Shown in pieces: positions 1 to 5,886 of a stretch of DNA of 6,283 bases. The position numbers and the translations under genes are program-made. Location: the NCBI GenBank assembly GCA_030838305.1, contig JAUTWY010000587.1, positions 1-6,283 on the forward strand, read 5' to 3'. Numbering within the stretch: the stretch's first letter is position 1; every line of letters begins with the position of its first letter. The notes beneath the pieces are model-generated. The model saw only the letters and a list, made by a program, of their open reading frames with translations. It ran no database searches and was not told the DNA's origin. This stretch comes from Acidobacteriaceae bacterium (GTDB lineage: Bacteria; Acidobacteriota; Terriglobia; Terriglobales; Acidobacteriaceae).

Positions 1-264
1 CAGTTTGAGCACGAGGCAAGGATCAATCACTCTCAGCGCAGTGTGGAAATGCATCTGCGTTCCATGCGCCGTCAAACTGTGAATATCGCTGCCGCCGAAC
101 TTTCTGTCGAATTTCTGGAAGGCGAAACCATCTGGACCGAAAGCAGCCATAAGTACTCGCTTCAGGAAGTTCGTGACATGGCCGTGGCCACTGGTTTCCG
201 CTGTGATGCGCAATGGGTGGATGACCAATGGCCCTTCGCTGAGAATTTGCTGATTGCCCAGTAG
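1..264 (+). CDS. egtD: L-histidine N(alpha)-methyltransferase EgtD, C-terminal fragment
   Basis: Open from the first base to a TAG stop, giving the last 87 residues; the start lies outside the window. EgtD uses three S-adenosylmethionine molecules to trimethylate histidine to hercynine, the first step of ergothioneine synthesis in the cytoplasm. The fragment carries the family's C-terminal signature: an 'FEHEARIN' stretch, then 'VEMHL', 'FLEGETIWTESSHKYS' and a final AGF-like 'ATGF...W.DD' segment. Met17, Glu47 and Ser49 of the fragment have the same spacing (30 and 2 residues) as the histidine-binding Met252, Glu282 and Ser284 of mycobacterial EgtD as I recall them, so histidine rather than another amino acid is the likely substrate. 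Upstream neighbours (egtB would be expected) are not visible. There is no convincing terminator after the stop. Identification is confident; only the N-terminal part is missing. Confidence 0.9.
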   Translation, partial: QFEHEARINHSQRSVEMHLRSMRRQTVNIAAAELSVEFLEGETIWTESSHKYSLQEVRDMAVATGFRCDAQWVDDQWPFAENLLIAQ

Positions 265-281
265 TTAGCCAGTCTCGACTC

Positions 282-407
282 TTAGTTTCGCGCTGATTGT
301 TTATCGGTGTCCTCGTCGAAGAATCCGTCCATCTTGAGGTAAAACTTTGTAAAAGCGCTGATTTTGTCGTGTTCCGCCGTGTAAATTAAAAAGAACAGAT
401 CCTTCAT
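282..407 (-). CDS. possible small hypothetical protein or gene remnant (41 aa)
   Basis: On the minus strand an ATG at 407 opens a 41-residue reading frame ending in TAA at 284-282, filling the spacer between egtD and the DUF5666 gene. The product is MKDLFFLIYT... followed by a charged, aromatic-rich tail with 'KFYLKMDGFFDEDTDK'; I recognise no family. In favour of coding: the composition is protein-like, and about 61 percent of its third codon positions are G or C although the spacer as a whole is more AT-rich. Against: no Shine-Dalgarno motif precedes the ATG, and the start overlaps the divergent DUF5666 start (CATG). The frame stays open further upstream, but there it only mirrors the opposite gene. 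It could be a real small protein, the tail of a decayed gene, or chance. Confidence 0.3.
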   Translation of the reverse strand: MKDLFFLIYTAEHDKISAFTKFYLKMDGFFDEDTDKQSARN

Positions 408-1647
408 GAGCGTCAACCCAAACCGGATCATGCTCATCGCGCTGTGCATTGGAAGCCTATTTATCGCTATGCCTTTTTGCGGTGCGACAGCTCCTGGTCT
501 GCAGACCCAACAGGCTCCCAGTGCGAATCGGCGCATTGGCGCTGTGAAGGAAATCACCGCGAGCACGATCACTCTGACTCCGGACTCCGGTTCGGATGTC
601 GCCGTTACAATTCAACCCACGACACGAATCGTGCGGATTACTCCTGGCGAGAAGGATTTGAAAAACGCTGCACCGGTCCAATTGCAGGACATTCAGATTG
701 GCGATCGCATTCTGGTCGGGGGAAAGGTCTCCGACGATAATCAGTCGTTCGCGGCATCGTCCATTGTGGTGATGAAGCGCTCCGACCTCGACGCGCGGCA
801 CGTGCAGGATCTGCAGGACTGGCAAAAGCGTGGCGTAGACGGCTTGGCCAAAGCCGTGGATGTGGCTGGGGGAACCATCACTATCGCTGTGCGAGGCAAG
901 GACGTCGTCATTCATACCTCCAGCCAGACAGTGATTCGCCGTTACGCTCCCGATTCGGTGAAGTTTGACGATGCGAAGTCGAGCACGCTGCAGGAAATCC
1001 ATTCCGGCGATCAAGTTCGTGCGCGTGGCGACCGCAGCGTCGAGGGAAGCGAACTGGCTGCCGCAGAAATTGTTTCGGGAACATTTCCTCTTTTTGCCGG
1101 GACCGTCAATTCCACCGACGCAAGTTCATCGACTCTCAGCGTTCACGATCTGTCGTCGAAAAAGACCGTGCTCGTCAAGGTGACACAGGACTCGCAGCTT
1201 CGTCACTTGCCCCTTGAGGTGGCGCAGACAATTGCGGTGCGCCTGAAAGGAATGGCTGGCGGAGCAAGCGCGACTGCCACTTCAGAAGCGGCGTCCAACT
1301 CAGGTTCTGAAAAGGGCCAAACAAAGAGAGCGCAAGCGGCGGATCCGAATTCTGCAGCAGTTGAAAGTGGAATGGCGCCGGGAAGAAACGCCAGGGGCGG
1401 GCGTGCCGGCGGCTCTCCAGATTTGCAGCAGTTACTCAGTCACGCGCCACGCATTGCCTTGGCCGATCTGCATAAAGGCGATGCAGTCGTGATTCTCTCG
1501 ACGGAGGGTCAGGCCGGATCAGGGACCGCGATCACGCTATTCAGCGGTGTCGCGCCGATTTTGCAAGCGGCACCGAACGCCGCTCAGGCAATGATGCTTG
1601 CACCCTGGAATCTCAGTGCGCCCGCTGGAGACCTCGGGGGGCCGTAG
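406..1647 (+). CDS. secreted DUF5666-like triple-repeat protein
   Basis: The product has 413 residues. The N-terminus has a basic residue, a hydrophobic segment at about residues 8-24 and small residues at 26-29, consistent with a Sec signal peptide, so it should act in the periplasm or outside the cell. The rest holds three related beta-rich units resembling DUF5666: about 44-123, 146-224 and 231-383. Each begins with a G-x-V/A turn, continues through alternating strands with a 'T..R/Q' turn, and reaches a conserved L-x-[DE]-[IL]-x-x-G-D motif (Gly-Asp at 99-100, 201-202 and 358-359). The third unit is interrupted at about 282-345 by a low-complexity Ala/Ser/Gly/Arg stretch with 'GRNARGGRAGG'. 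The C-terminus ends in a Pro/Gly-rich tail. The ATG at 406 is preferred because it gives the complete signal peptide; the AAAGAA upstream is a weak ribosome site, and a second ATG at 430 would shorten the signal's basic end. No enzymatic residues are apparent; the function is unknown. It lies 75 bp before the receptor gene, probably in one transcript. Confidence 0.75.
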   Translation: MSVNPNRIMLIALCIGSLFIAMPFCGATAPGLQTQQAPSANRRIGAVKEITASTITLTPDSGSDVAVTIQPTTRIVRITPGEKDLKNAAPVQLQDIQIGDRILVGGKVSDDNQSFAASSIVVMKRSDLDARHVQDLQDWQKRGVDGLAKAVDVAGGTITIAVRGKDVVIHTSSQTVIRRYAPDSVKFDDAKSSTLQEIHSGDQVRARGDRSVEGSELAAAEIVSGTFPLFAGTVNSTDASSSTLSVHDLSSKKTVLVKVTQDSQLRHLPLEVAQTIAVRLKGMAGGASATATSEAASNSGSEKGQTKRAQAADPNSAAVESGMAPGRNARGGRAGGSPDLQQLLSHAPRIALADLHKGDAVVILSTEGQAGSGTAITLFSGVAPILQAAPNAAQAMMLAPWNLSAPAGDLGGP

Positions 1648-1696
1648 GACCGGTTGCCACTCAGTAGAAAGCCGCATCGACCTGCATCCAAGATTT

Positions 1697-1726
1697 GAAG
1701 GTTGCGAAATGGAAAAAAGGGAATGA
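1697..1726 (+). promoter_or_regulatory. leader mini-ORF with Shine-Dalgarno, overlapping the receptor start
   Basis: GAAGG at 1697-1701 sits seven bases before an ATG at 1709, which opens a five-codon frame (MEKRE) ending in TGA at 1724-1726. That stop overlaps the ATG of the receptor gene at 1723 as ATGA. The receptor ATG has only a purine run (AAGGGA) butting directly against it, too close for a normal ribosome site. I infer that ribosomes may load at the GAAGG, read the short leader and re-initiate at the receptor start. A simpler alternative is that the purine run serves the receptor directly, or that translation starts at the in-frame TTG at 1702. Confidence 0.35.
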
Positions 1727-4710
1727 GCGTTCGGACGTATTTCTGTCTCGTGTTTCTCGTACTTTGTGTGCAATTGTGCGCGACTCTCGCGATGTCACAG
1801 GCGGCTGCGGGAGCCGCGACTACGGGTTCTTTGCGCGGACAAGTTACCGATCCCTCGGGCGCCGCCATCGCGAATGCCAACGTCGTACTCATGCCTGCCG
1901 CCGCGCCATCGGCGCCCATCAAAGCGCAGACAGATGGGCAGGGTCAGTATGAATTCAACGGCGTCCCAGCGGGCCTGTACACCCTTAATGTCATTGCCCA
2001 GGGGTTTGCCCTCTACGAAAACGACAACGTAGTTATCGCCGCGAACCAGCCTCTTCGTCTCAACCTCGCCATGACGATCGAGGTCGAACAGGAGAAGGTT
2101 CAAGTCTCCGATACCACACCGACGCTGGACGTGAATCCAGCCAACAACGCGGGAGCCATTGTGCTTTCCGGTAAAGAGTTGGAGGCTTTACCCGACGATC
2201 CGGACGAATTGCTCACAGATTTGCAGGCTCTGGCGGGACCTTCCCCCGGACCCAACGGAGGGCAACTCTATATCGACGGTTTCACCGCTGGGCAGCTTCC
2301 TCCCAAGTCGTCGATTCGCGAGATTCGGATCAACCAGAACCCTTTCTCCGCCGAATACGACAAGCTTGGCTATGGCCGCATTGAAGTCTTTACCAAGCCC
2401 GGAACGGATAAATACCACGGCCAGTTGTTGGTCAGCGGAAACGATTCTGCTTTTAACTCGCCTAATCCCTTCGCGGGTGCGAACCAGCCGGGGTATGATT
2501 CCACCCAGTTCAGCGGCGACATTGGCGGGCCGATCAATAAGAAGGCTTCGTTTTTCTTCGATGCCCAGCGGCGAAATATCAACGATCTATCCGCCGTGAA
2601 TGCCTTGACGCTCGACCCTGCGACCTTTACCGAGGTTCCACTGGTTGAGGGCGTGCCCAACCTGCGCCATCGAACCAACCTCAATTCGCGAATTGATTAT
2701 CAGCTCGGCAAAAACAACACACTGACTGCGCGCTATCAGTACTACCGGAACACGGAGGACAACCAAGGCATCGGAACTTTCAATCTGCCTTCCCAGGCTT
2801 ATAACTCGGAGTCGACCGAGCACACGCTGCAGATCAGCGATACGCAAATCATTGGCGCAAAGGTTGTGAATGAAACGCGATTCCAATACTTGCGGGAGCT
2901 AAACAACCAACTAGCCGTGAACAACCAGCCAACTCTCAACGTTCTGGGGTCATTTGGTGGTGGCGGCAACAGCCAGGGCGAGATTCTTGACCATCAGGAT
3001 CACTACGAACTGCAGAATTACACTTCTGTCATCCACGGCAATCACACCTTGAAGTTTGGAGCGCGGCTTCGCGGCATACGGGACGCCAACAGTTCGACCT
3101 CAGGATTCAACGGCACATTCACGTTCTCTTCACTTCTGGATACCGCAGCGGAAACGACTTGTGTGCCCACTCCAGGCGAAAAACCGTGCCCAGTTTCTTA
3201 TGCGCACGCGGTTGCGAACAGCGGAAATATCACTACGCCAATTGCCACACAGCTTACCTACACTGTGGGCAATCCTCCTCTCGTGGTGACCAACTTCGAT
3301 GCTGGACTTTACTTTCAGGATGACTGGCGGGTGCGTCCCAATCTCACGCTCAGCTACGGACTGCGCTTTGAGACGCAGAATGGCATTCAGAATCAGGCCA
3401 ACTGGGCGCCACGTCTAGGTCTTGCATGGGGCATCGGCGGCCAGTCCGCGCCCCCGAAGGTTGTGCTGCGCGGAGGCTTCGGCATTTTCTATGATCGCTT
3501 CCAGGAAGCGCAGATTTTGGAAGCACAGCGCTTGAATGGCATCACGCAGGAACAGTTCGTCATTAGTAATCCGCAGTGTCCAAACCTGACAGATATCTCT
3601 TCTTGCACCGGTGCGGTTACACCCGCTGTTTCGACGATTTACCAGATCAGCCCGCGGCTCAGTGCGCCCTACACGTTACAGTCAGCAATTAGCGCGGAGC
3701 GGCAGCTTACGAAGGCCGCAACCTTGTCTGTCACGTACCTGAACTCTCGTGGGTTTGATCAACTGCTCACCATCAATGCGAACGCGCCCTTTCCCGGAAC
3801 GCCGTGCAGCCCGGCGTGCGTGCCTCCCGACGGCGGAAATCTCTACCAGTACGTCTCCGAAGCGGTGTTCCGACAAAATCAATTAATCACAAACACGAAT
3901 GTGCGGGTCGGATCGAAGGTTCAGCTGTTCGGCTACTATGTACTCAACTACGCTAACAGTGATACTTCCGGGGTCTCGAGCTTTCCGTCGAACTCCCACA
4001 ATATCAGCGCTGACTACGGGCGCGCGTCGTTTGATACCCGCCAACGGCTCTTTTTTGGCGGTTCGTTCGCGCTGCCTCTCAACTTCCGCCTGAGTCCCTT
4101 CATGATCGTAAGCTCGGGTTCTCCCTTCAACATCAGCGCAACCAATGATTTGAATAACGATTCCATCTTCAACGATCGTCCCGCCCTGGCCTCAACCGCG
4201 ACGTGTGTCGCGGTTGTGACGCCAACTCCGCCTTCCACGACGTATTGCACGCCGCTCGGTACTTTCGACGCTGCCCCTACTGCTGGAGAGCGAATCACTC
4301 CGATTAATTACGCAACGGGGCCCTCGCACGTGGTTATGAATCTGCGGCTCACCAAAAGCTTCGCGTTCGGTCCACGGGTCGCCCACACCTCTGGGAATCA
4401 AGGGGGTAGCGGACCCGGAGGCGGCGGTGGTGGAAGAAGAGGCGGCGGCGGAGGCGGCGGTGGTGGCGGCCCGCGAGGTCCGCTTTTCGGCGGCGGACAG
4501 GGGGGAGGAGTGCCCAGCGGTTCCGATCGCCGTTACAACCTCACATTCGGCGCTAATGTGCGCAACATCTTCAATAAGGTGAATTTTGCCAATCCCAGTG
4601 GCATTTTGGGTTCGCGATTCTTTGACATCCCAAACCAGCTCCAGGGCGGCGGCTTTTCAAATTCCTCAGCGAACCGCCGCATCGATCTGCAAGTCACTTT
4701 CAGCTTCTGA
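1723..4710 (+). CDS. TonB-dependent outer-membrane receptor, carboxypeptidase-regulatory-domain (Oar-like) type
   Basis: From the ATG at 1723 the product has 995 residues. Residues 1-27 form a signal peptide (MSVRTY then a hydrophobic stretch). Residues about 34-120 are a carboxypeptidase-regulatory-like beta-sandwich ('GQVTDPSGAAIANANV', 'TDGQGQYEFNGVPAGLYTL'). Residues about 130-230 form the plug, with 'LYIDGF' and the typical 'SIREIRINQNPFSAEYDKLGYGRIEVFTKPG'-like junction (seen at 197-227). The remainder is a beta-barrel with alternating aromatic strands ('FDAGLYFQDDWRVRPNLTLSYGLRFE') and a terminal '...RRIDLQVTFSF' ending in Phe, the usual outer-membrane insertion signal. A Gly-rich tract at 891-929 interrupts the late barrel, and all eight mature cysteines form four short-range pairs. 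Such receptors import bulky substrates, often carbohydrates or peptides, using TonB energy; the substrate here is unknown and no clear TonB box was found. An in-frame TTG at 1702 would add seven residues but spoils spacing from the ribosome site. Confidence 0.88.
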   Translation: MSVRTYFCLVFLVLCVQLCATLAMSQAAAGAATTGSLRGQVTDPSGAAIANANVVLMPAAAPSAPIKAQTDGQGQYEFNGVPAGLYTLNVIAQGFALYENDNVVIAANQPLRLNLAMTIEVEQEKVQVSDTTPTLDVNPANNAGAIVLSGKELEALPDDPDELLTDLQALAGPSPGPNGGQLYIDGFTAGQLPPKSSIREIRINQNPFSAEYDKLGYGRIEVFTKPGTDKYHGQLLVSGNDSAFNSPNPFAGANQPGYDSTQFSGDIGGPINKKASFFFDAQRRNINDLSAVNALTLDPATFTEVPLVEGVPNLRHRTNLNSRIDYQLGKNNTLTARYQYYRNTEDNQGIGTFNLPSQAYNSESTEHTLQISDTQIIGAKVVNETRFQYLRELNNQLAVNNQPTLNVLGSFGGGGNSQGEILDHQDHYELQNYTSVIHGNHTLKFGARLRGIRDANSSTSGFNGTFTFSSLLDTAAETTCVPTPGEKPCPVSYAHAVANSGNITTPIATQLTYTVGNPPLVVTNFDAGLYFQDDWRVRPNLTLSYGLRFETQNGIQNQANWAPRLGLAWGIGGQSAPPKVVLRGGFGIFYDRFQEAQILEAQRLNGITQEQFVISNPQCPNLTDISSCTGAVTPAVSTIYQISPRLSAPYTLQSAISAERQLTKAATLSVTYLNSRGFDQLLTINANAPFPGTPCSPACVPPDGGNLYQYVSEAVFRQNQLITNTNVRVGSKVQLFGYYVLNYANSDTSGVSSFPSNSHNISADYGRASFDTRQRLFFGGSFALPLNFRLSPFMIVSSGSPFNISATNDLNNDSIFNDRPALASTATCVAVVTPTPPSTTYCTPLGTFDAAPTAGERITPINYATGPSHVVMNLRLTKSFAFGPRVAHTSGNQGGSGPGGGGGGRRGGGGGGGGGGPRGPLFGGGQGGGVPSGSDRRYNLTFGANVRNIFNKVNFANPSGILGSRFFDIPNQLQGGGFSNSSANRRIDLQVTFSF
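4393..4509 (+). repeat. glycine-rich GGN repeat tract inside the receptor gene
   Basis: About 39 codons (receptor residues 891-929) are dominated by GGN codons, with runs of six and ten glycines broken by Arg-Arg, Pro-Arg-Gly-Pro and a Leu-Phe. The third bases vary (GGC, GGT, GGA, GGG), so this is not a pure recent trinucleotide expansion; the protein composition appears to be kept. It lies between predicted late barrel strands ('VVMNLRLTKSFAFG' before and 'YNLTFGANVRNIFN' after), so it is probably a long flexible loop or turn. Confidence 0.85.
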
Positions 4711-4712
4711 TC

Positions 4713-4741
4713 AAAAGGTGGAATTCCGTATCCAGCTTTTT
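4713..4741 (+). terminator. weak Rho-independent-like terminator after the receptor gene
   Basis: Just after the receptor's stop codon, AAAAGGTGGA (4713-4722) can pair with TCCAGCTTTT (4731-4740) around an eight-base loop, with one G-G mismatch; the 3' arm ends in a run of five T (4737-4741). The position and A-stem-T architecture suit an intrinsic terminator, but the stem has few GC pairs, so strength is doubtful. Confidence 0.4.
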
Positions 4742-4771
4742 GCTTGTCGCTGTTCGAACTTGATTGGATTC

Positions 4772-4810
4772 TCAGCATGTTTCCGTGAATCACCATTTCG
4801 GTTATGCTGA
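4772..4810. other. inverted repeat upstream of the metallophosphoesterase gene
   Basis: TCAGCAT at 4772-4778 is the exact reverse complement of ATGCTGA at 4804-4810, with an inner CCG/CGG pair at 4783-4785 and 4799-4801. There is no T-run on either side, so it is not a standard terminator. It lies 33 bases before the TTG start of the phosphoesterase and might be an operator or an mRNA leader stem; chance is also possible. Confidence 0.25.
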
Positions 4811-4843
4811 AAGAGCGTGCGAATGTCCGTGGAATAAGTTTCG

Positions 4844-5710
4844 TTGCCTTTTATCCCTACCACCAGACGCCAGTTTCTCCGCGCCGCTGCTGCCGCTGCC
4901 ACGGTTGCGATTGCTGGCGATGCAACCCTGCTGGAGCCGAACCGTCCTCGCATTCTGCGCAAGGACCTCTTCCTGCCTCGCTGGCCCGAGCGGTTGAACG
5001 GTTTCACCATCGCCCTGCTGAGCGATTTCCATTACGACCCTTATTTTTCCGTTCATCCGCTGCATGCTGCCATTCCGATGGTCAACGGCCTTCGTCCCGA
5101 TCTTATCGCGCTCACAGGGGACTTCGTTTCTATACCGATTATCGGAAATGAAAGCAGAGCCGCCACCGAAGCGGAGCCATGTGCTCGCCTGCTGCGGCAG
5201 ATGAATGCACGTCACGGCCTCTGGGCCGTTCTGGGGAACCACGATGAGCGAACCGACCGACAACGCGTGACGCATGCGCTCGAGGCGGAGAACATCCGTG
5301 TCCTGGCGAACCAGTCGGAAGCCGTCGAGCACGATGGCGCGCGCATTTGGCTTGCTGGTGTGAATGACGTGCTCAGCAAAACAGCAGATTTGAACAAAAC
5401 ATTGCGGCGCGTGCCCCCCGCGGAAGCCGTAGTTCTTCTAGCTCACGAGCCAGATTTTGCCGATGAAGTCGCACGATTTCCCGTTGACCTGCAGCTCTCC
5501 GGTCACTCTCACGGAGGCCAGATCAGAATTCCACTTTTGCCGCCGCTTTACCTTCCCGCCCTGGCGAAGAAATATGTCTGGGGACAATATCAAGTGGGGC
5601 CGCTCGCCCTATACACAAACGCCGGACTGGGAACCGTCGATGTTCCCATTCGCTTCAATTGTCCTGCGGAAATCACCCTGCTTACCTTGCACCCATCTCT
5701 CAGAAAATGA
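4844..5710 (+). CDS. Tat-exported calcineurin-like metallophosphoesterase (YkuE/YaeI type)
   Basis: The product has 288 residues. An in-frame stop at 4835-4837 and the twin-arginine signal at residues 6-25 ('TTRRQFLRA' then Ala-rich) leave TTG at 4844 as the only usable start. The metallophosphoesterase motifs are all present in order: D61-x-H63 ('SDFHYD'), G92-D93, G131-N-H-D134, H201 ('AHEPD') and G220-H-S-H223 followed by 'GGQI'. The C-terminus has the 'YTNAGLGTVDVPIRFNCPAEI' segment typical of the YkuE/YaeI branch. The enzyme should bind two metal ions and hydrolyse a phosphoester in the periplasm or at the membrane after folding in the cytoplasm. Known relatives include Tat-secreted YkuE and the chlamydial lipid A enzyme LpxG, so a cell-envelope substrate is possible but not shown. 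The length is normal. It follows the receptor after 133 bp with a possible terminator between, so it may be its own transcription unit. Confidence 0.88.
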   Translation: MPFIPTTRRQFLRAAAAAATVAIAGDATLLEPNRPRILRKDLFLPRWPERLNGFTIALLSDFHYDPYFSVHPLHAAIPMVNGLRPDLIALTGDFVSIPIIGNESRAATEAEPCARLLRQMNARHGLWAVLGNHDERTDRQRVTHALEAENIRVLANQSEAVEHDGARIWLAGVNDVLSKTADLNKTLRRVPPAEAVVLLAHEPDFADEVARFPVDLQLSGHSHGGQIRIPLLPPLYLPALAKKYVWGQYQVGPLALYTNAGLGTVDVPIRFNCPAEITLLTLHPSLRK

Positions 5711-5886
5711 AGAGCAGCGGGAGGCGGATGCAAAGACATCATCCAGCATGAAATATGCAACTGCCTTCACATTGAGAAGTTCAGCCAAGGGCAAAGGTTT
5801 CTCAAACCACTTGATAACAATATGCCTTACTTCGCATTGCAGGGTGGCCCCACACTTGCCAATGATCCAACGGAGAGTCTCGTTTA
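5711..5886. other. intergenic spacer with overlapping small inverted repeats
   Basis: These 176 bases lie between the phosphoesterase stop and the next start, are more AT-rich than the genes, and contain no supportable gene. TTGAGAA (5772-5778) is the exact reverse complement of TTCTCAA (5799-5805), and GGTTT (5796-5800) can instead pair with AAACC (5804-5808) around CTC. The two stems share bases and exclude each other. No T-run follows, so this is not a typical terminator. I found no convincing promoter hexamers. Confidence 0.4.
5872..5877 (+). promoter_or_regulatory. ribosome binding site of the TonB_C gene
   Basis: GGAGAG lies nine bases before the ATG at 5887. It is the best Shine-Dalgarno match near this gene and supports that ATG as the start. 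Confidence 0.55.

Noticed and set aside
364..392. Promoter-like TTGTCG and TAAAAA with 17-bp spacing before the DUF5666 gene
   Set aside because: Each hexamer matches consensus at only four of six positions and the implied transcript start would be within about seven bases of the ATG, leaving no room for a ribosome site.
457..1014. 185-codon minus-strand ORF opposite the DUF5666 gene
   Set aside because: It lies wholly antisense to a gene with clear repeat structure and signal peptide; its translation shows no motif or signal and reads as a mirror of the sense codons.
1702..1722. TTG at 1702 as the receptor start
   Set aside because: GAAGG abuts this TTG with no spacing, while the ATG at 1723 gives a normal signal peptide. 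It is not excluded, but less likely.
4720..4727. GGAATTCC palindrome after the receptor gene
   Set aside because: An eight-base perfect palindrome is expected by chance and lies within the loop side of the terminator-like hairpin; nothing else supports an operator.
4802..5332. 176-codon minus-strand ORF opposite the phosphoesterase
   Set aside because: The sense strand carries the Tat signal and the complete metallophosphoesterase motif set; the antisense frame has none.
5707..5751. ATGA overlap at the phosphoesterase stop opening a 14-codon frame
   Set aside because: The short product (MKSSGRRMQRHHPA) has no recognisable feature and no ribosome site spaced for it; ATGA overlaps of this length arise often by chance.
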